Shown: positions 1-7,523 of the stretch, one piece after another
How the letters are laid out: each line of letters opens with the position of its first letter
Numbering within the stretch: position 1 is the first letter of the stretch
Assembly (NCBI GenBank): GCA_002432545.1
Contig: DJFR01000070.1
Coordinates: forward strand, 1-15,995
Direction: 5' to 3'
Source: Flammeovirgaceae bacterium UBA5867
GTDB taxonomy: Bacteria > Bacteroidota > Bacteroidia > Cytophagales > Cyclobacteriaceae
Length of the DNA stretch: 15,995 bases
Position numbers and translations under genes: made by a program
Notes under the pieces: generated by a model
The model's database searches: none
What the model was told of the DNA's origin: nothing
What the model saw: only the letters and a program-made list of their open reading frames with translations

Positions 1-335
1 TCTTCATCCACTTTACTTTTCTGCATGCGTTTCTTCAGCGGCTTTCCTTTATCTACAATAATAAGAGGAACGCCATCGGCTACCCGTTCAAAGCCTTTCG
101 ATTTATCTTTTAAAATTGAAAACAGAAAATCCGTTGCCACCAGGGTACACACCATAATGAAACACGCCAGTAAAGAATAATCTTCACCAATCAGAGCGTC
201 CGTGGTTGTTTCACTGATGATTAACAGCAATACAAAATCGAACGTAGTAATTTCAGCAAGCGTTCGTTTTCCAGATATTCTGAATATAATATATACAAAG
301 AGATATACTGCAAGTCCTCGTACAACCGGGTTCAT
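1..335 (-). CDS. DUF421/YetF-family membrane protein, 5' part only
   Basis: This is the first 111 codons of a gene that leaves the window at its left edge. The start is the ATG at 335-333. Visible features are hydrophobic segments at about residues 7-20, 32-50 and 55-74, a conserved RISGKRT stretch at 19-25, and the beginning of a soluble domain containing VADGVPLIIVDKGKP (85-99). This layout of three N-terminal helices followed by a small alpha/beta domain with a 'G.P..ii..G' strand is that of the DUF421 (YetF/YcaP) family, inner-membrane proteins of uncertain role. The gene lies 4 nt downstream of the stop of the small membrane protein at 340-846, so the two are almost certainly co-transcribed. 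Family assignment is fairly sure; function is not known. Confidence 0.8.
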   Translation of the reverse strand, partial: MNPVVRGLAVYLFVYIIFRISGKRTLAEITTFDFVLLLIISETTTDALIGEDYSLLACFIMVCTLVATDFLFSILKDKSKGFERVADGVPLIIVDKGKPLKKRMQKSKVDE

Positions 336-339
336 AACA

Positions 340-846
340 TTACGGGTATATAAAATGGTTTACAGAAAATATAGCATCGTTCACCTCAATCGCTCCGGCT
401 ATGGCTCCTACCTCTCGCGGTACAAAGTAGTATGTGATATTCGTTGGTCCGCTGGCATCAAAGTGATAATGCACGTTGCCATTTTCAATACGATTTCCCT
501 TCGGTTCAGGAAGTATAGACCTGATCTCGAAATGTTTCAGGTAATCTACCGGGAAAGCAACGTCTACACCGGTTGTGTTATTTCCGGCAACTTCTATCTT
601 CAGTTCCATTGTTCCTTCGTGTCGGTAGAAGCGTTCATACTCCAGGGTAACATCTTTGATCACCGTAGTTCGTTTACTCAGTATACCATCACCAAATAAT
701 CCAAGCAGCGCCAGCAGTACGAATACCAGCATGATGCATAAACCGATGCGCTGCGCGACCCAACCCGTTTTTTGAAGATGAATATGTTCCTCAATCTCCA
801 GGTCTGCGTTTACAACTTCCTCGACAGATTTTTTTTGTGGCATCAT
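340..846 (-). CDS. Small single-helix membrane protein of unknown function
   Basis: This encodes 168 residues (or 167 if the second of two adjacent ATG codons is used). An acidic cytosolic leader (residues 1-25) is followed by one strong transmembrane helix at about 34-53 (IGLCIMLVFVLLALLGLFG). The roughly 115-residue remainder is predicted to lie outside the membrane; it looks beta-rich and has no Cys pair or catalytic motif. I do not recognise a named family. Its stop is 4 nt before the start of the DUF421 gene, so it is probably the first gene of a two-gene operon and may be an accessory of that membrane protein. That link is inference from spacing only. The ORF is clearly real: the helix and charge pattern are coherent and no other frame is plausible here. 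Confidence 0.75.
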   Translation of the reverse strand: MMPQKKSVEEVVNADLEIEEHIHLQKTGWVAQRIGLCIMLVFVLLALLGLFGDGILSKRTTVIKDVTLEYERFYRHEGTMELKIEVAGNNTTGVDVAFPVDYLKHFEIRSILPEPKGNRIENGNVHYHFDASGPTNITYYFVPREVGAIAGAIEVNDAIFSVNHFIYP

Positions 847-880
847 AACACATCTCGTGAATTCGAATGGAAGTCAAAAA

Positions 881-897
881 AGTATGCCCGGTATGCC
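881..897. promoter_or_regulatory. Possible operator: ATGCCCGGTAT imperfect palindrome
   Basis: An imperfect palindrome (ATGCC-C-GGTAT) lies about 35-50 nt upstream of the minus-strand small membrane protein start. A near-identical element (AAAGTAATGCCCGGCATG) sits at almost the same distance upstream of the GT9 gene that starts at 7452. On the minus strand each is followed directly by TACTTT, which resembles the Bacteroidota -7 box (TAnnTTTG). The resemblance is visible in the sequence; a regulatory role is inference. Confidence 0.3.
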
Positions 898-943
898 AAT
901 AGTATATAATAGCTAATTGGTAAGTCTGTTCAAACATCTTAAC

Positions 944-1191
944 ATGAAGGTGGCTTTATTTAAAGGCGAACTTGCTTTTCAACATCCTGTTATGCACGCT
1001 AAAGAAACTACACTGATGTGCAGCCGTAATGCTACGCTGGGAGATTTTAATTTTATTCTAGATGTGCTGAGCAAAAAGAAATTCAATACATCCGCCTACA
1101 TTACGTGTAAAGTAAGTCATGGAAATATACTGGCAGATTTCACCGCGTGGGCCGATGCCGCTTCAGCGGAGATAAAAGTAATACGGACTAG
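944..1191 (+). pseudogene. C-terminal remnant of a zinc-type alcohol dehydrogenase
   Basis: The plus-strand frame reads MKVALFKGELAFQHPVMHAK, then ETTLMCSRNAT, DFNFILDVL, FNTSAYITCKV and AEIKV. This matches the C-terminal end of medium-chain zinc alcohol dehydrogenases of the sorbitol/L-galactonate dehydrogenase type (typical pattern VGLfKGe..f..P.fhkKEttLmaSRNAt..DF..v.....G...t...ItH.v.....f..w..p..g.iKa). The catalytic zinc domain and the Rossmann nucleotide-binding motif, over 250 residues, are missing upstream, where the divergent membrane-protein gene begins. The natural stop is lost: after IKV the frame runs on into the antisense PepSY gene, while a one-base shift would end at TAG 1189-1191. 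I see a decayed gene end, not a working enzyme. The exact left limit is uncertain; weak similarity may begin near 920. Confidence 0.72.
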
Positions 1192-1195
1192 GATG

Positions 1196-1232
1196 TGTAT
1201 AGCAGGAGTCTATAGTACACTCCTGCTATACA
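1196..1232 (-). terminator. Strong hairpin terminator after the PepSY-like gene
   Basis: A perfect 14-bp inverted repeat (TGTATAGCAGGAGT / ACTCCTGCTATACA) with a 9-nt loop lies 7 nt beyond the stop codon of the minus-strand gene at 1240-1731. No T-tract follows on the minus strand, so it may act as a stabilising 3' hairpin or as a factor-assisted terminator. It also sits just past the pseudogene end on the plus strand and could work in both directions. Confidence 0.65.
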
Positions 1233-1239
1233 GTTGTTA

Positions 1240-1731
1240 TCAACTGTTCTTCTTTTCTTTGGCCGGCTTGTCTTTGCCCGGTTTATCTTTTTTCTCCTTC
1301 TTGTCTTTCTTGATGATCTTTCCATCCTCACCAAATACAGCTTCCCATTTCTCCTGGTCATTCTTCAGATCCATTTCATAGGTAGTCGCGTTACCTTCCT
1401 GCATTTTATAAACGCCCGACACTTTGAAATTGCTATACTCTTTTTTCAACGTAGCGGCAACAGCAGCCGGAAGCTCGCTTTCCTTGATGTCGATTTTATG
1501 CTTAACCAGTTTACCGTTGTTGTCGAGCCAGCCTTTGTGGTCAACTCCCCCAACCTTGAACTTAACGGTATGTGTATTGTCTTTCTTCTCCCACTTGGTT
1601 TCTGTAGCCTGTGGAAAATCTTTCTTGAATGCTGCAACAACAGAAGCTGGCACTTGTGCCTCCGTGATCTCCTGTGCAAAAGATGTTACTACCAACAGTA
1701 ACATACTGGTCATAAATAGTATTGTTTTCAT
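1240..1731 (-). CDS. PepSY-like secreted protein with Lys-rich tail
   Basis: This is a 163-residue protein starting at ATG 1731. A TTG nine bases upstream is in frame but would put IA before the natural MKTILF signal-peptide start. Residues 1-19 form a signal peptide (hydrophobic MTSMLLLVVTSFA, cleavage before QEI), so the product is exported to the periplasm or beyond. The mature part has two related units, each with a helix containing 'vPa.vaa.lkkdfp.a' (27-42) or 'lpaavaatLKKEYS' (about 87-100), followed by strands with W/Y and K (TKWEKKD, YEMDLKN, WEAVFGEDGKI). This is the PepSY-like (DUF2874, BLIP-fold) family of Bacteroidota, whose function is mostly unknown. The last 23 residues are almost all K, D, E, P and G. 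It is transcribed alone, with a promoter box at 1749-1756 and a hairpin terminator. Confidence 0.82.
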   Translation of the reverse strand: MKTILFMTSMLLLVVTSFAQEITEAQVPASVVAAFKKDFPQATETKWEKKDNTHTVKFKVGGVDHKGWLDNNGKLVKHKIDIKESELPAAVAATLKKEYSNFKVSGVYKMQEGNATTYEMDLKNDQEKWEAVFGEDGKIIKKDKKEKKDKPGKDKPAKEKKNS

Positions 1732-1748
1732 AGCGATCAATTATGAAA

Positions 1749-1756
1749 CAAATATA
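1749..1756 (-). promoter_or_regulatory. Bacteroidota-type -7 box (TATATTTG) for the PepSY-like gene
   Basis: Read on the minus strand, TATATTTG fits the Bacteroidota sigma consensus TAnnTTTG exactly and lies 17 nt upstream of the ATG at 1731. A weak -33 candidate (TTTAAG, near 1774-1779) lies at about the right distance. The -7 match is direct; the -33 element is poor. Confidence 0.45.
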
Positions 1757-1883
1757 CTTTAAAATTACAGGCAGCTTAAACAGTCAGGATAAGTAATGTT
1801 CGAAAATGGCATAGTCCGTATCGCCACCGGACGAACCGACTTCAGTGCACGACCAACGATAGTTGATTTTAACAGTACAGGGC

Positions 1884-1891
1884 TATATTTA
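1884..1891 (+). promoter_or_regulatory. Candidate -7 box (TATATTTA) for the ABC permease
   Basis: TATATTTA matches TAnnTTTG at all but the last base and lies about 46 nt upstream of the permease ATG. TTG at 1863-1865 gives a -33 element with an 18-nt spacer, slightly short for the consensus. The area is AT-rich, so a chance match is possible. Confidence 0.3.
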
Positions 1892-1937
1892 TACATGGCA
1901 TATATATTGAAACGGTTGTAACGTAACCCCAAACCTT

Positions 1938-4424
1938 ATGCTGCGGAATTACTTCCTTGTCGCCATCCGAAACCTGGTTCGTAATAAAATATTCTCGCTG
2001 ATCAATATAGCCGGACTGGCTGTAGGACTTTCTGCCTGTTTTGTCATTTATCAATATATACAGTTCGAGGAGAGTTACGACCGGTTCCATGCAAACGCAG
2101 ATCGACTCTATCGCGTTCCCATTGAATATACCGGTAAGTTTTTCACGGTTGCATTCTCAGCTACCAATCACCCGGCTGTAGGCCCAGCGTTGAAAGCAGA
2201 CTTTCCGGAAGTCGAGGACTTTACACGATTAGTACGGTTGAGTTTATATACCAATGCCGCTGCACTTGCCTACGAGCCTGCTGCCGGTGACGTTGTGGCG
2301 TTTAATGAAGGCAATATATATGTTGCTGATCCTTCGTTTCTCACCATGTTCTCTTTCCCTATGAAAGAAGGCGCTGCTGCTACGGCCTTGCAGGAGCCTT
2401 CCTCTATTGTACTAAGCGCGAGTACAGCCCGCAAATATTTTGGTGATCAGCCTGCGCTGGGCAAAGAGTTGAAACTGAATGGCGGCGACATCCTGAAAGT
2501 TTCCGGTGTGCTCTACGACATTCCCCAGAATTCACATTTGCAATTTGACATACTGATATCATTCAATATCATGCAGGAAAAATGGGGCTATGATGTCTGG
2601 GGATGGCCTGAGTTCTACAACTATGTAAAACTAAAAGAAGGTGCTGACCCAAAACAGGTAGAAGCAAAACTTCCCGCTTTTCGTGAAAAGTACCTGGGCG
2701 AACGCATGAAGCAGTATAAATTTCAGTCGGCCTTTCATTTACAGCCGGTTACTGATATTCATTTAAAATCGAATTTCTCACAGGAACAAAGTATCAATGG
2801 AAGTGAACAAACCGTATATTTCCTTTCGCTGCTGGCAGCCTTCATCCTGATCATTGCGTGGATAAACTATATCAATCTCTCTACGTCAAAATCACTCGAA
2901 CGCTCCAAGGAAGTTGGTCTGCGTAAAGTTGTAGGCGCCAATAAGTACCAGCTCATGTCGCAGTTCTTCTTCGATGCTTTGCTGGTAAATATACTTGCGC
3001 TGTTAATTGCACTGGGTATAATTCCGTTCAGCCTTCAGTGGCTCAGCAATGTTGTGGGTAAAGATATAGCAGCATTTGTATATACTTCCGGGTGGTGGTA
3101 TAGCGCGTCCTTCTGGCTGCTGGTTCCGGCTATTGTGCTCGGTGGTGTGCTGTTCGCAGGGCTATATCCGGCCTTAGTATTCGCGTCCTTCAGACCGGCC
3201 GTTGTGTTGAAGGGTAAATTCTTCAAATCACAATCCGGTATAGCGATTCGCAAATACATGGTATCTTTTCAATATGTGCTGTCTATCTTCCTGGTAGCCG
3301 GTACAATTACTATATACCGCCAGTTGTCCTATATGGACAAGATGGATGTAGGCTATGCCAAAGATCAGATTCTCGTAGTAAAAACTCCGGCTGTATACGA
3401 TTCAACCATTAATGAAAAAATAGACTATCTAAAAAATCAGCTGAAACAATATCCGGCAATCAGCCAGGTAGCGATGTCTTCGGATATACCCGGACATGTT
3501 ATCGCTGATCGCAATAAGATACGAAGACTTACGCAGGATCCGGGCGATGGATTTATGACTTTTATCCAGGGTATTGACGAAGACTTTACAACTACGTTTG
3601 ATGTAGATATACTGGCCGGCCGTTCGTTTAAAGAAGGTGAATCCATGACCCCGGTATCCGGATTTAGCCGCGGACCCGCCAAACCTGTTAAAGTATTGAT
3701 CAATGAATCGGTTGCCAAAGGGTTGGGCTATGAAAACCCGGAATCAGCCTTGCATGAGAAGATCGCGTTTGCCTACGGTTCAGGCGAGCATGTTGCCGAA
3801 GTTATTGGTGTGATCAAAAATTATCACCAGACTTCGCTGAAAGAAAATCATAAATCGATTCTGTACATATACCCGGGTGATGTTACGTGGCGTTATATAT
3901 CGCTTCGCGTTGATGCAAGCGACATTCCCACTACCCTTGCCTCTATCAAAAAAACGTATGAGACTGCTTTTCCGGGCGGTGTATTTGATTACTTCTTCCT
4001 GAACGATCATTTTAACAGCCAGTATAAAGCCGATCAGCAGTTCGCCACCATCTTTACAACGTTTACCCTACTGGCCATCCTGGTGTCGTGCCTCGGCTTG
4101 CTTGGTCTCTCCATCTTTGCGACCACACAACGCACCAAAGAGATTGGCATCCGCAAAGTGCTGGGAGCTTCGTTCACTACTATTCTCATGCTTTTCTCTA
4201 AAGATTCAGTGCGCATACTCATCGTGTCTTATCTTATCGCGGTACCAGCTGTGTACTTTGCTGCAAGTCAGTGGCTGAACAACTTTGCGTTTCACACAAG
4301 TATGGGCTGGGAAATTTATATACTGCCGCCCCTGGGATTATTGCTGATCTCGCTGGGGACCATTTGTGCCGTTTGCTTACGCACAGCGTTTATTAATCCG
4401 AGTATATCCCTGAGACAAGAGTAA
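1938..4424 (+). CDS. FtsX/MacB-type ABC transporter permease
   Basis: This is an 828-residue inner-membrane permease with the duplicated layout usual for this Bacteroidota family. It has a first helix at about 18-40 and a periplasmic MacB-type domain to about 285. An FtsX core of three helices follows (about 290-312, 340-362, 390-415). Then come another helix (about 440-460), a second periplasmic domain (about 465-690) and a second FtsX core (about 700-727, 757-778, 790-815). Both FtsX cores carry the characteristic cytosolic loop: ERSKEVGLRKVVGA at 321-334 and QRTKEIGIRKVLGA at 731-744, which docks on the ATPase. No ATPase gene is adjacent, so it must use a partner encoded elsewhere. The family includes exporters of antimicrobials and lipoproteins and mechanotransmission systems; the substrate cannot be predicted. 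It appears monocistronic, with no clear terminator in the 194 nt that follow. Confidence 0.93.
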   Translation: MLRNYFLVAIRNLVRNKIFSLINIAGLAVGLSACFVIYQYIQFEESYDRFHANADRLYRVPIEYTGKFFTVAFSATNHPAVGPALKADFPEVEDFTRLVRLSLYTNAAALAYEPAAGDVVAFNEGNIYVADPSFLTMFSFPMKEGAAATALQEPSSIVLSASTARKYFGDQPALGKELKLNGGDILKVSGVLYDIPQNSHLQFDILISFNIMQEKWGYDVWGWPEFYNYVKLKEGADPKQVEAKLPAFREKYLGERMKQYKFQSAFHLQPVTDIHLKSNFSQEQSINGSEQTVYFLSLLAAFILIIAWINYINLSTSKSLERSKEVGLRKVVGANKYQLMSQFFFDALLVNILALLIALGIIPFSLQWLSNVVGKDIAAFVYTSGWWYSASFWLLVPAIVLGGVLFAGLYPALVFASFRPAVVLKGKFFKSQSGIAIRKYMVSFQYVLSIFLVAGTITIYRQLSYMDKMDVGYAKDQILVVKTPAVYDSTINEKIDYLKNQLKQYPAISQVAMSSDIPGHVIADRNKIRRLTQDPGDGFMTFIQGIDEDFTTTFDVDILAGRSFKEGESMTPVSGFSRGPAKPVKVLINESVAKGLGYENPESALHEKIAFAYGSGEHVAEVIGVIKNYHQTSLKENHKSILYIYPGDVTWRYISLRVDASDIPTTLASIKKTYETAFPGGVFDYFFLNDHFNSQYKADQQFATIFTTFTLLAILVSCLGLLGLSIFATTQRTKEIGIRKVLGASFTTILMLFSKDSVRILIVSYLIAVPAVYFAASQWLNNFAFHTSMGWEIYILPPLGLLLISLGTICAVCLRTAFINPSISLRQE

Positions 4425-4618
4425 TCGTGATCAAAGACATGTAACGAACGGTTTACTTTACTTGTCCTTTATGTTACACACTTTCGCGGTTGAGTATTCA
4501 ACACCGGTGTATAATGTGACGCGTTTACACCAGCTTGTTGCTTCACTGATTACAAGTTGAACGAATTACACGTGGAATGAAATTAAAGCGTGTATTCATT
4601 CACGTAAACAGAATCCGC

Positions 4619-6391
4619 ATGTATACACTTGGAATTAACGCAGCCTTTCATGATTCTTCAGCCTGTCTTGTAAAAGATGGAACGTTACTCGCAGCAGCAG
4701 AAGAAGAACGCTTTACGCATTACAAACATGGCAAACGTCCTATACCTTTCTCTACGTATGAGTTGCCGTTTCATGCTATTGCGTACTGTCTCAAAACAGC
4801 GGGCATTCATTTGAATGATGTTGATCACATCGCATACTCGTTCGATCCATACCTGTTGATACCGGATGACCTGAAAGGTAATGCACATATAGAAATTCCA
4901 TTTGAAGGAAGAGAGAAGAAACATGATGCATGGTTATCCCCGTGGGATCCGCTGTTCCTGTCAAGTATAGTGCATGCGCCTTATCAACTGGTGGATGGTT
5001 ATCCGCATCATTTACAAGATCACTTCTATAAGGCCGATGCCGTTACTGACAAATGGCATTGGGTCAATCATCACCTGGCGCATGCCGCGAGTGCCTTTCA
5101 TGCATCGCCTTATCAAAATGCAGCCGTCATGACGCTGGATGGCCGCGGAGAAGTGGCAACGACTTCGTATTATACCGGCAACCAGAATGATCTTAAACTT
5201 ATAGGACAGGTAAATATGCCGCATTCGCTCGGCCTGCTATATGAACAGGTAACAACGTACCTCGGATTCCTCCATTCGTCAGATGAATATAAAGTAATGG
5301 CGCTCGCTTCGTATGGTAAACCTGAATTTGTAAAGGAGTTCCGCTCCATCATTCATGTACATGACAACGGTATATATACAATCGACAACACTGATTTCAC
5401 GACACTGTTCGGACCTTCGCGCAGACGTGGCGATGATTTTACCAAGCATCATTTTAATATAGCATACTCACTGCAATATGTTTTGCAGGAAACGGCACTC
5501 GAACTTGCCAACTGGTTACACGATGCCACGCGTGAAGAAAATCTGTGCTTGGCCGGTGGTGTAGCGCTCAACTGTGTTATGAATGCATACCTGCGCGACA
5601 AAGGTCCGTTTAAAAATATATGGGTTCAACCGGCTGCAGGCGATGCCGGCACTTCACTAGGTGCAGCACTATGGATTGATGCGCAGCAACGAAAAGACAA
5701 TACACGCCAGTTTGAAATGGAGCATGCTTACTGGGGACCAGGCTATAGTGATGACGAGATCGAGAAATTCATCAAGTGGGCTAAAGTACCGTATCGCAAA
5801 GCTGGAAATATAGCAGAAGCAGCCGCTGCTATAGTAGCGGAAGATAAAATTATAGGTTGGTACCAAGGACGAATGGAGTTCGGCCCCCGGGCATTGGGGA
5901 GCCGATCTATACTCGCCTCTCCTATCAACGCATCGATGCAGGCACGATTGAATGAGGTGAAAGATCGCGAAGATTTTCGTCCGGTAGCACCGGTTGTATT
6001 GGAAGAAGATGCAGGGGAATGGTTTGAGAATGCATCTTACTCGCCTTTCATGCTGTTTGTGCACTCTGTTAAAAATGACAAGGCTTCTCAAATACCGGCC
6101 GTGCGGCATGTTGATGGCACTGCGCGTATCCAGACTGTTAACCGCCAACAACACCCGCTATATTATGATCTGCTCACCGAGTTTAAAAAACTAACCGGTG
6201 TACCGGTGCTCATCAATACATCGTTCAATACCCTGGGTAAACCCATTGTGTGTACACCGCGCGATGCCATTGAGTGTTTCTGGACCTCACCGTTTGATGC
6301 ACTCATTATCGGCTCGTTCATCATTGAGAAAGATCCTGATGTTGTGTTCATGAACAATATGGAGATGCAGGAATCTATAGCGGCCGATTAA
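4619..6391 (+). CDS. NodU/TobZ/CmcH-family O-carbamoyltransferase
   Basis: This is a 590-residue enzyme expected to transfer the carbamoyl group of carbamoyl phosphate, through a carbamoyl-adenylate, to a sugar hydroxyl. The N-terminal Kae1/TsaD-like half shows LGINAAFHDSSACLV (4-18), the metal-binding HHLAH (151-155), LDGRGE (173-178), EYKVMALASYGKP (223-235), AGGVALNC (312-319) and AAGDAGTSLGAA (339-350). The C-terminal carbamoyltransferase domain shows RMEFGPRALGSRSIL (418-432), DREDFRPVAP (449-458), HVDGTAR (497-503) and INTSFNTLGKPIV (532-544). All key motifs are intact. I chose ATG 4619 because family members begin directly at 'M..LGIN'; an in-frame ATG at 4577 would add 14 unconserved residues. 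It converges on a GT9 gene, with the two stop codons overlapping. The context suggests it decorates a heptose-containing glycan; the acceptor is inference. Confidence 0.94.
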   Translation: MYTLGINAAFHDSSACLVKDGTLLAAAEEERFTHYKHGKRPIPFSTYELPFHAIAYCLKTAGIHLNDVDHIAYSFDPYLLIPDDLKGNAHIEIPFEGREKKHDAWLSPWDPLFLSSIVHAPYQLVDGYPHHLQDHFYKADAVTDKWHWVNHHLAHAASAFHASPYQNAAVMTLDGRGEVATTSYYTGNQNDLKLIGQVNMPHSLGLLYEQVTTYLGFLHSSDEYKVMALASYGKPEFVKEFRSIIHVHDNGIYTIDNTDFTTLFGPSRRRGDDFTKHHFNIAYSLQYVLQETALELANWLHDATREENLCLAGGVALNCVMNAYLRDKGPFKNIWVQPAAGDAGTSLGAALWIDAQQRKDNTRQFEMEHAYWGPGYSDDEIEKFIKWAKVPYRKAGNIAEAAAAIVAEDKIIGWYQGRMEFGPRALGSRSILASPINASMQARLNEVKDREDFRPVAPVVLEEDAGEWFENASYSPFMLFVHSVKNDKASQIPAVRHVDGTARIQTVNRQQHPLYYDLLTEFKKLTGVPVLINTSFNTLGKPIVCTPRDAIECFWTSPFDALIIGSFIIEKDPDVVFMNNMEMQESIAAD

Positions 6392-7452
6392 AACAAATTG
6401 CTTAACTCCGGGGATGTTGCTGCACTTCGCGAAAGAAGTTCTGTAACATTCCTGATTACATGAGAAATATCCTGCGCCTGGTCTGCGGGGATAATACGAT
6501 GCCGCGAAGTATCCAGTGGTGCCCACCGTTCTACCTTGGAGTATACCGAGAATATAATAATGCTCGGTATTTGAAGCGCTGCCGCTACATGCGATACACC
6601 GGTATCATTGCTGATCAGCAAGGCACAGTTTTTCATAATCAATGCCAGTTCACCTATATCTACGTGTCCAATTTTATCAACGATGTTTACAACCGGATAT
6701 ATAATTCGTGAAGCAACATCGTCCAGTATAGCGGCTTCATCACGTGATCCTGTCAATACAATTTCATAGCCCTGCTCCCCAATGGAATTTGCTATAGCGG
6801 CAAAATTTTCCGGAGACCATCTGCGCAACGGATTACGTGCCCCGGGATGCATGCATATATATTTACCGGGCTGCAGGTGGAGTTGCTCACTGATGGCAGC
6901 GAAGTTTGTATACTCTTTTGAAAGTATAGGAAATTCCAGCGCAGTGCCTTGTCTCGGAATGCCCAACGCATCGGTTATTTTAAGAAAGCGCAAGATCTCA
7001 TGTTCGGTATCGTCTGATGTAGGGAACAACGTTTCGTGGGGTGTATAGTCTCCTGCCAGCCGCAATCCCGCGGTATAGCGCGCATTAAATAACATGCACA
7101 TGCTGTTGGTGAGGCTGCCATTGCCTTGCATCTGTAACACGAGATCAAAGTGTTGTTGCTGCATCTCTTTGAGAAAAGTAACAATTCGCTCCGGTACTAT
7201 TTCCTGCTCGGGCAAACCGGGCCACCCCGGAAACTCTATGAAAGCGTCAAAGTAATGTTGAAAGCGTTCAGCAAAATATTTTTCCCATGGCAAACCAACC
7301 AGGGTGATAATCGCATTGGGAAATGCACAACGCAAAGCCCGCACGGCCGGTATAATACACAGCATGTCGCCCAGGTATAGCGCACGCATAATGGCGATGC
7401 TATGAATGGTAGACCGGTCAAAAAAATTCACGCTTTCGTTTTGCTCATCCAT
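6388..7452 (-). CDS. GT9 heptosyltransferase-like glycosyltransferase (first copy)
   Basis: This is a 354-residue GT-B enzyme of family GT9, the family of the LPS heptosyltransferases WaaC, WaaF and WaaQ, which use ADP-heptose. The N-terminal acceptor-side motif is IMRALYLGDMLCIIPAVRAL (21-40), with the catalytic-type Asp at 29 in the 'GD' pair. The nucleotide-sugar side has MHPGARNPLRRWSPENF (201-217) and the canonical SNDTGVSHVAAA (281-292), with D283 and H288. There is no signal peptide or transmembrane helix, so it should be cytosolic or peripheral at the inner membrane. It is transcribed towards the carbamoyltransferase and shares a TTAA overlap with its stop codon. Divergently, 71 nt away, lies a GT2 gene. 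Family is certain; that the donor is ADP-heptose is likely because the donor pathway is encoded nearby. Confidence 0.9.
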   Translation of the reverse strand: MDEQNESVNFFDRSTIHSIAIMRALYLGDMLCIIPAVRALRCAFPNAIITLVGLPWEKYFAERFQHYFDAFIEFPGWPGLPEQEIVPERIVTFLKEMQQQHFDLVLQMQGNGSLTNSMCMLFNARYTAGLRLAGDYTPHETLFPTSDDTEHEILRFLKITDALGIPRQGTALEFPILSKEYTNFAAISEQLHLQPGKYICMHPGARNPLRRWSPENFAAIANSIGEQGYEIVLTGSRDEAAILDDVASRIIYPVVNIVDKIGHVDIGELALIMKNCALLISNDTGVSHVAAALQIPSIIIFSVYSKVERWAPLDTSRHRIIPADQAQDISHVIRNVTELLSRSAATSPELSNLF

Positions 7453-7482
7453 AAACAGGCTTCTCTTCCCTATAGCTCCTAT

Positions 7483-7500
7483 AAAGTAATGCCCGGCATG
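7483..7500. promoter_or_regulatory. Possible operator: ATGCCCGGCAT palindrome in a divergent promoter region
   Basis: ATGCC-C-GGCAT is a perfect odd palindrome with five paired bases per arm. It lies between the divergent GT9 (start 7452) and GT2 (start 7524) genes. It resembles the element at 881-897 in sequence and in its distance of roughly 35-48 nt from the minus-strand start. A protein-binding site is inference; no characterised motif is recognised. Confidence 0.3.
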
Positions 7501-7523
7501 TGTTTTTACGAATATGTACTTCT

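Noticed and set aside
202..699. Plus-strand open frame of 165 codons
   Set aside because: Lies antisense to the two real minus-strand membrane-protein genes and has no family-like pattern.
4487..4510. Inverted repeat GTTGA-GTAT-TCAAC followed by ACACCGGTGT palindrome
   Set aside because: The stems are only 5 bp each with no T-run; too weak to call a terminator or operator.
4490..4515. TTGAGT ... TATAAT resembling a sigma-70 promoter before the carbamoyltransferase gene
   Set aside because: The spacer is only 14 nt and the Bacteroidota housekeeping sigma factor uses a different consensus; the region has no TAnnTTTG box with a good -33 element either.
4577..4618. In-frame ATG 42 nt upstream of the carbamoyltransferase start
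   Set aside because: The added residues (MKLKRVFIHVNRIR) have no counterpart in the family, which begins at the 'LGIN' strand; ATG 4619 fits better.
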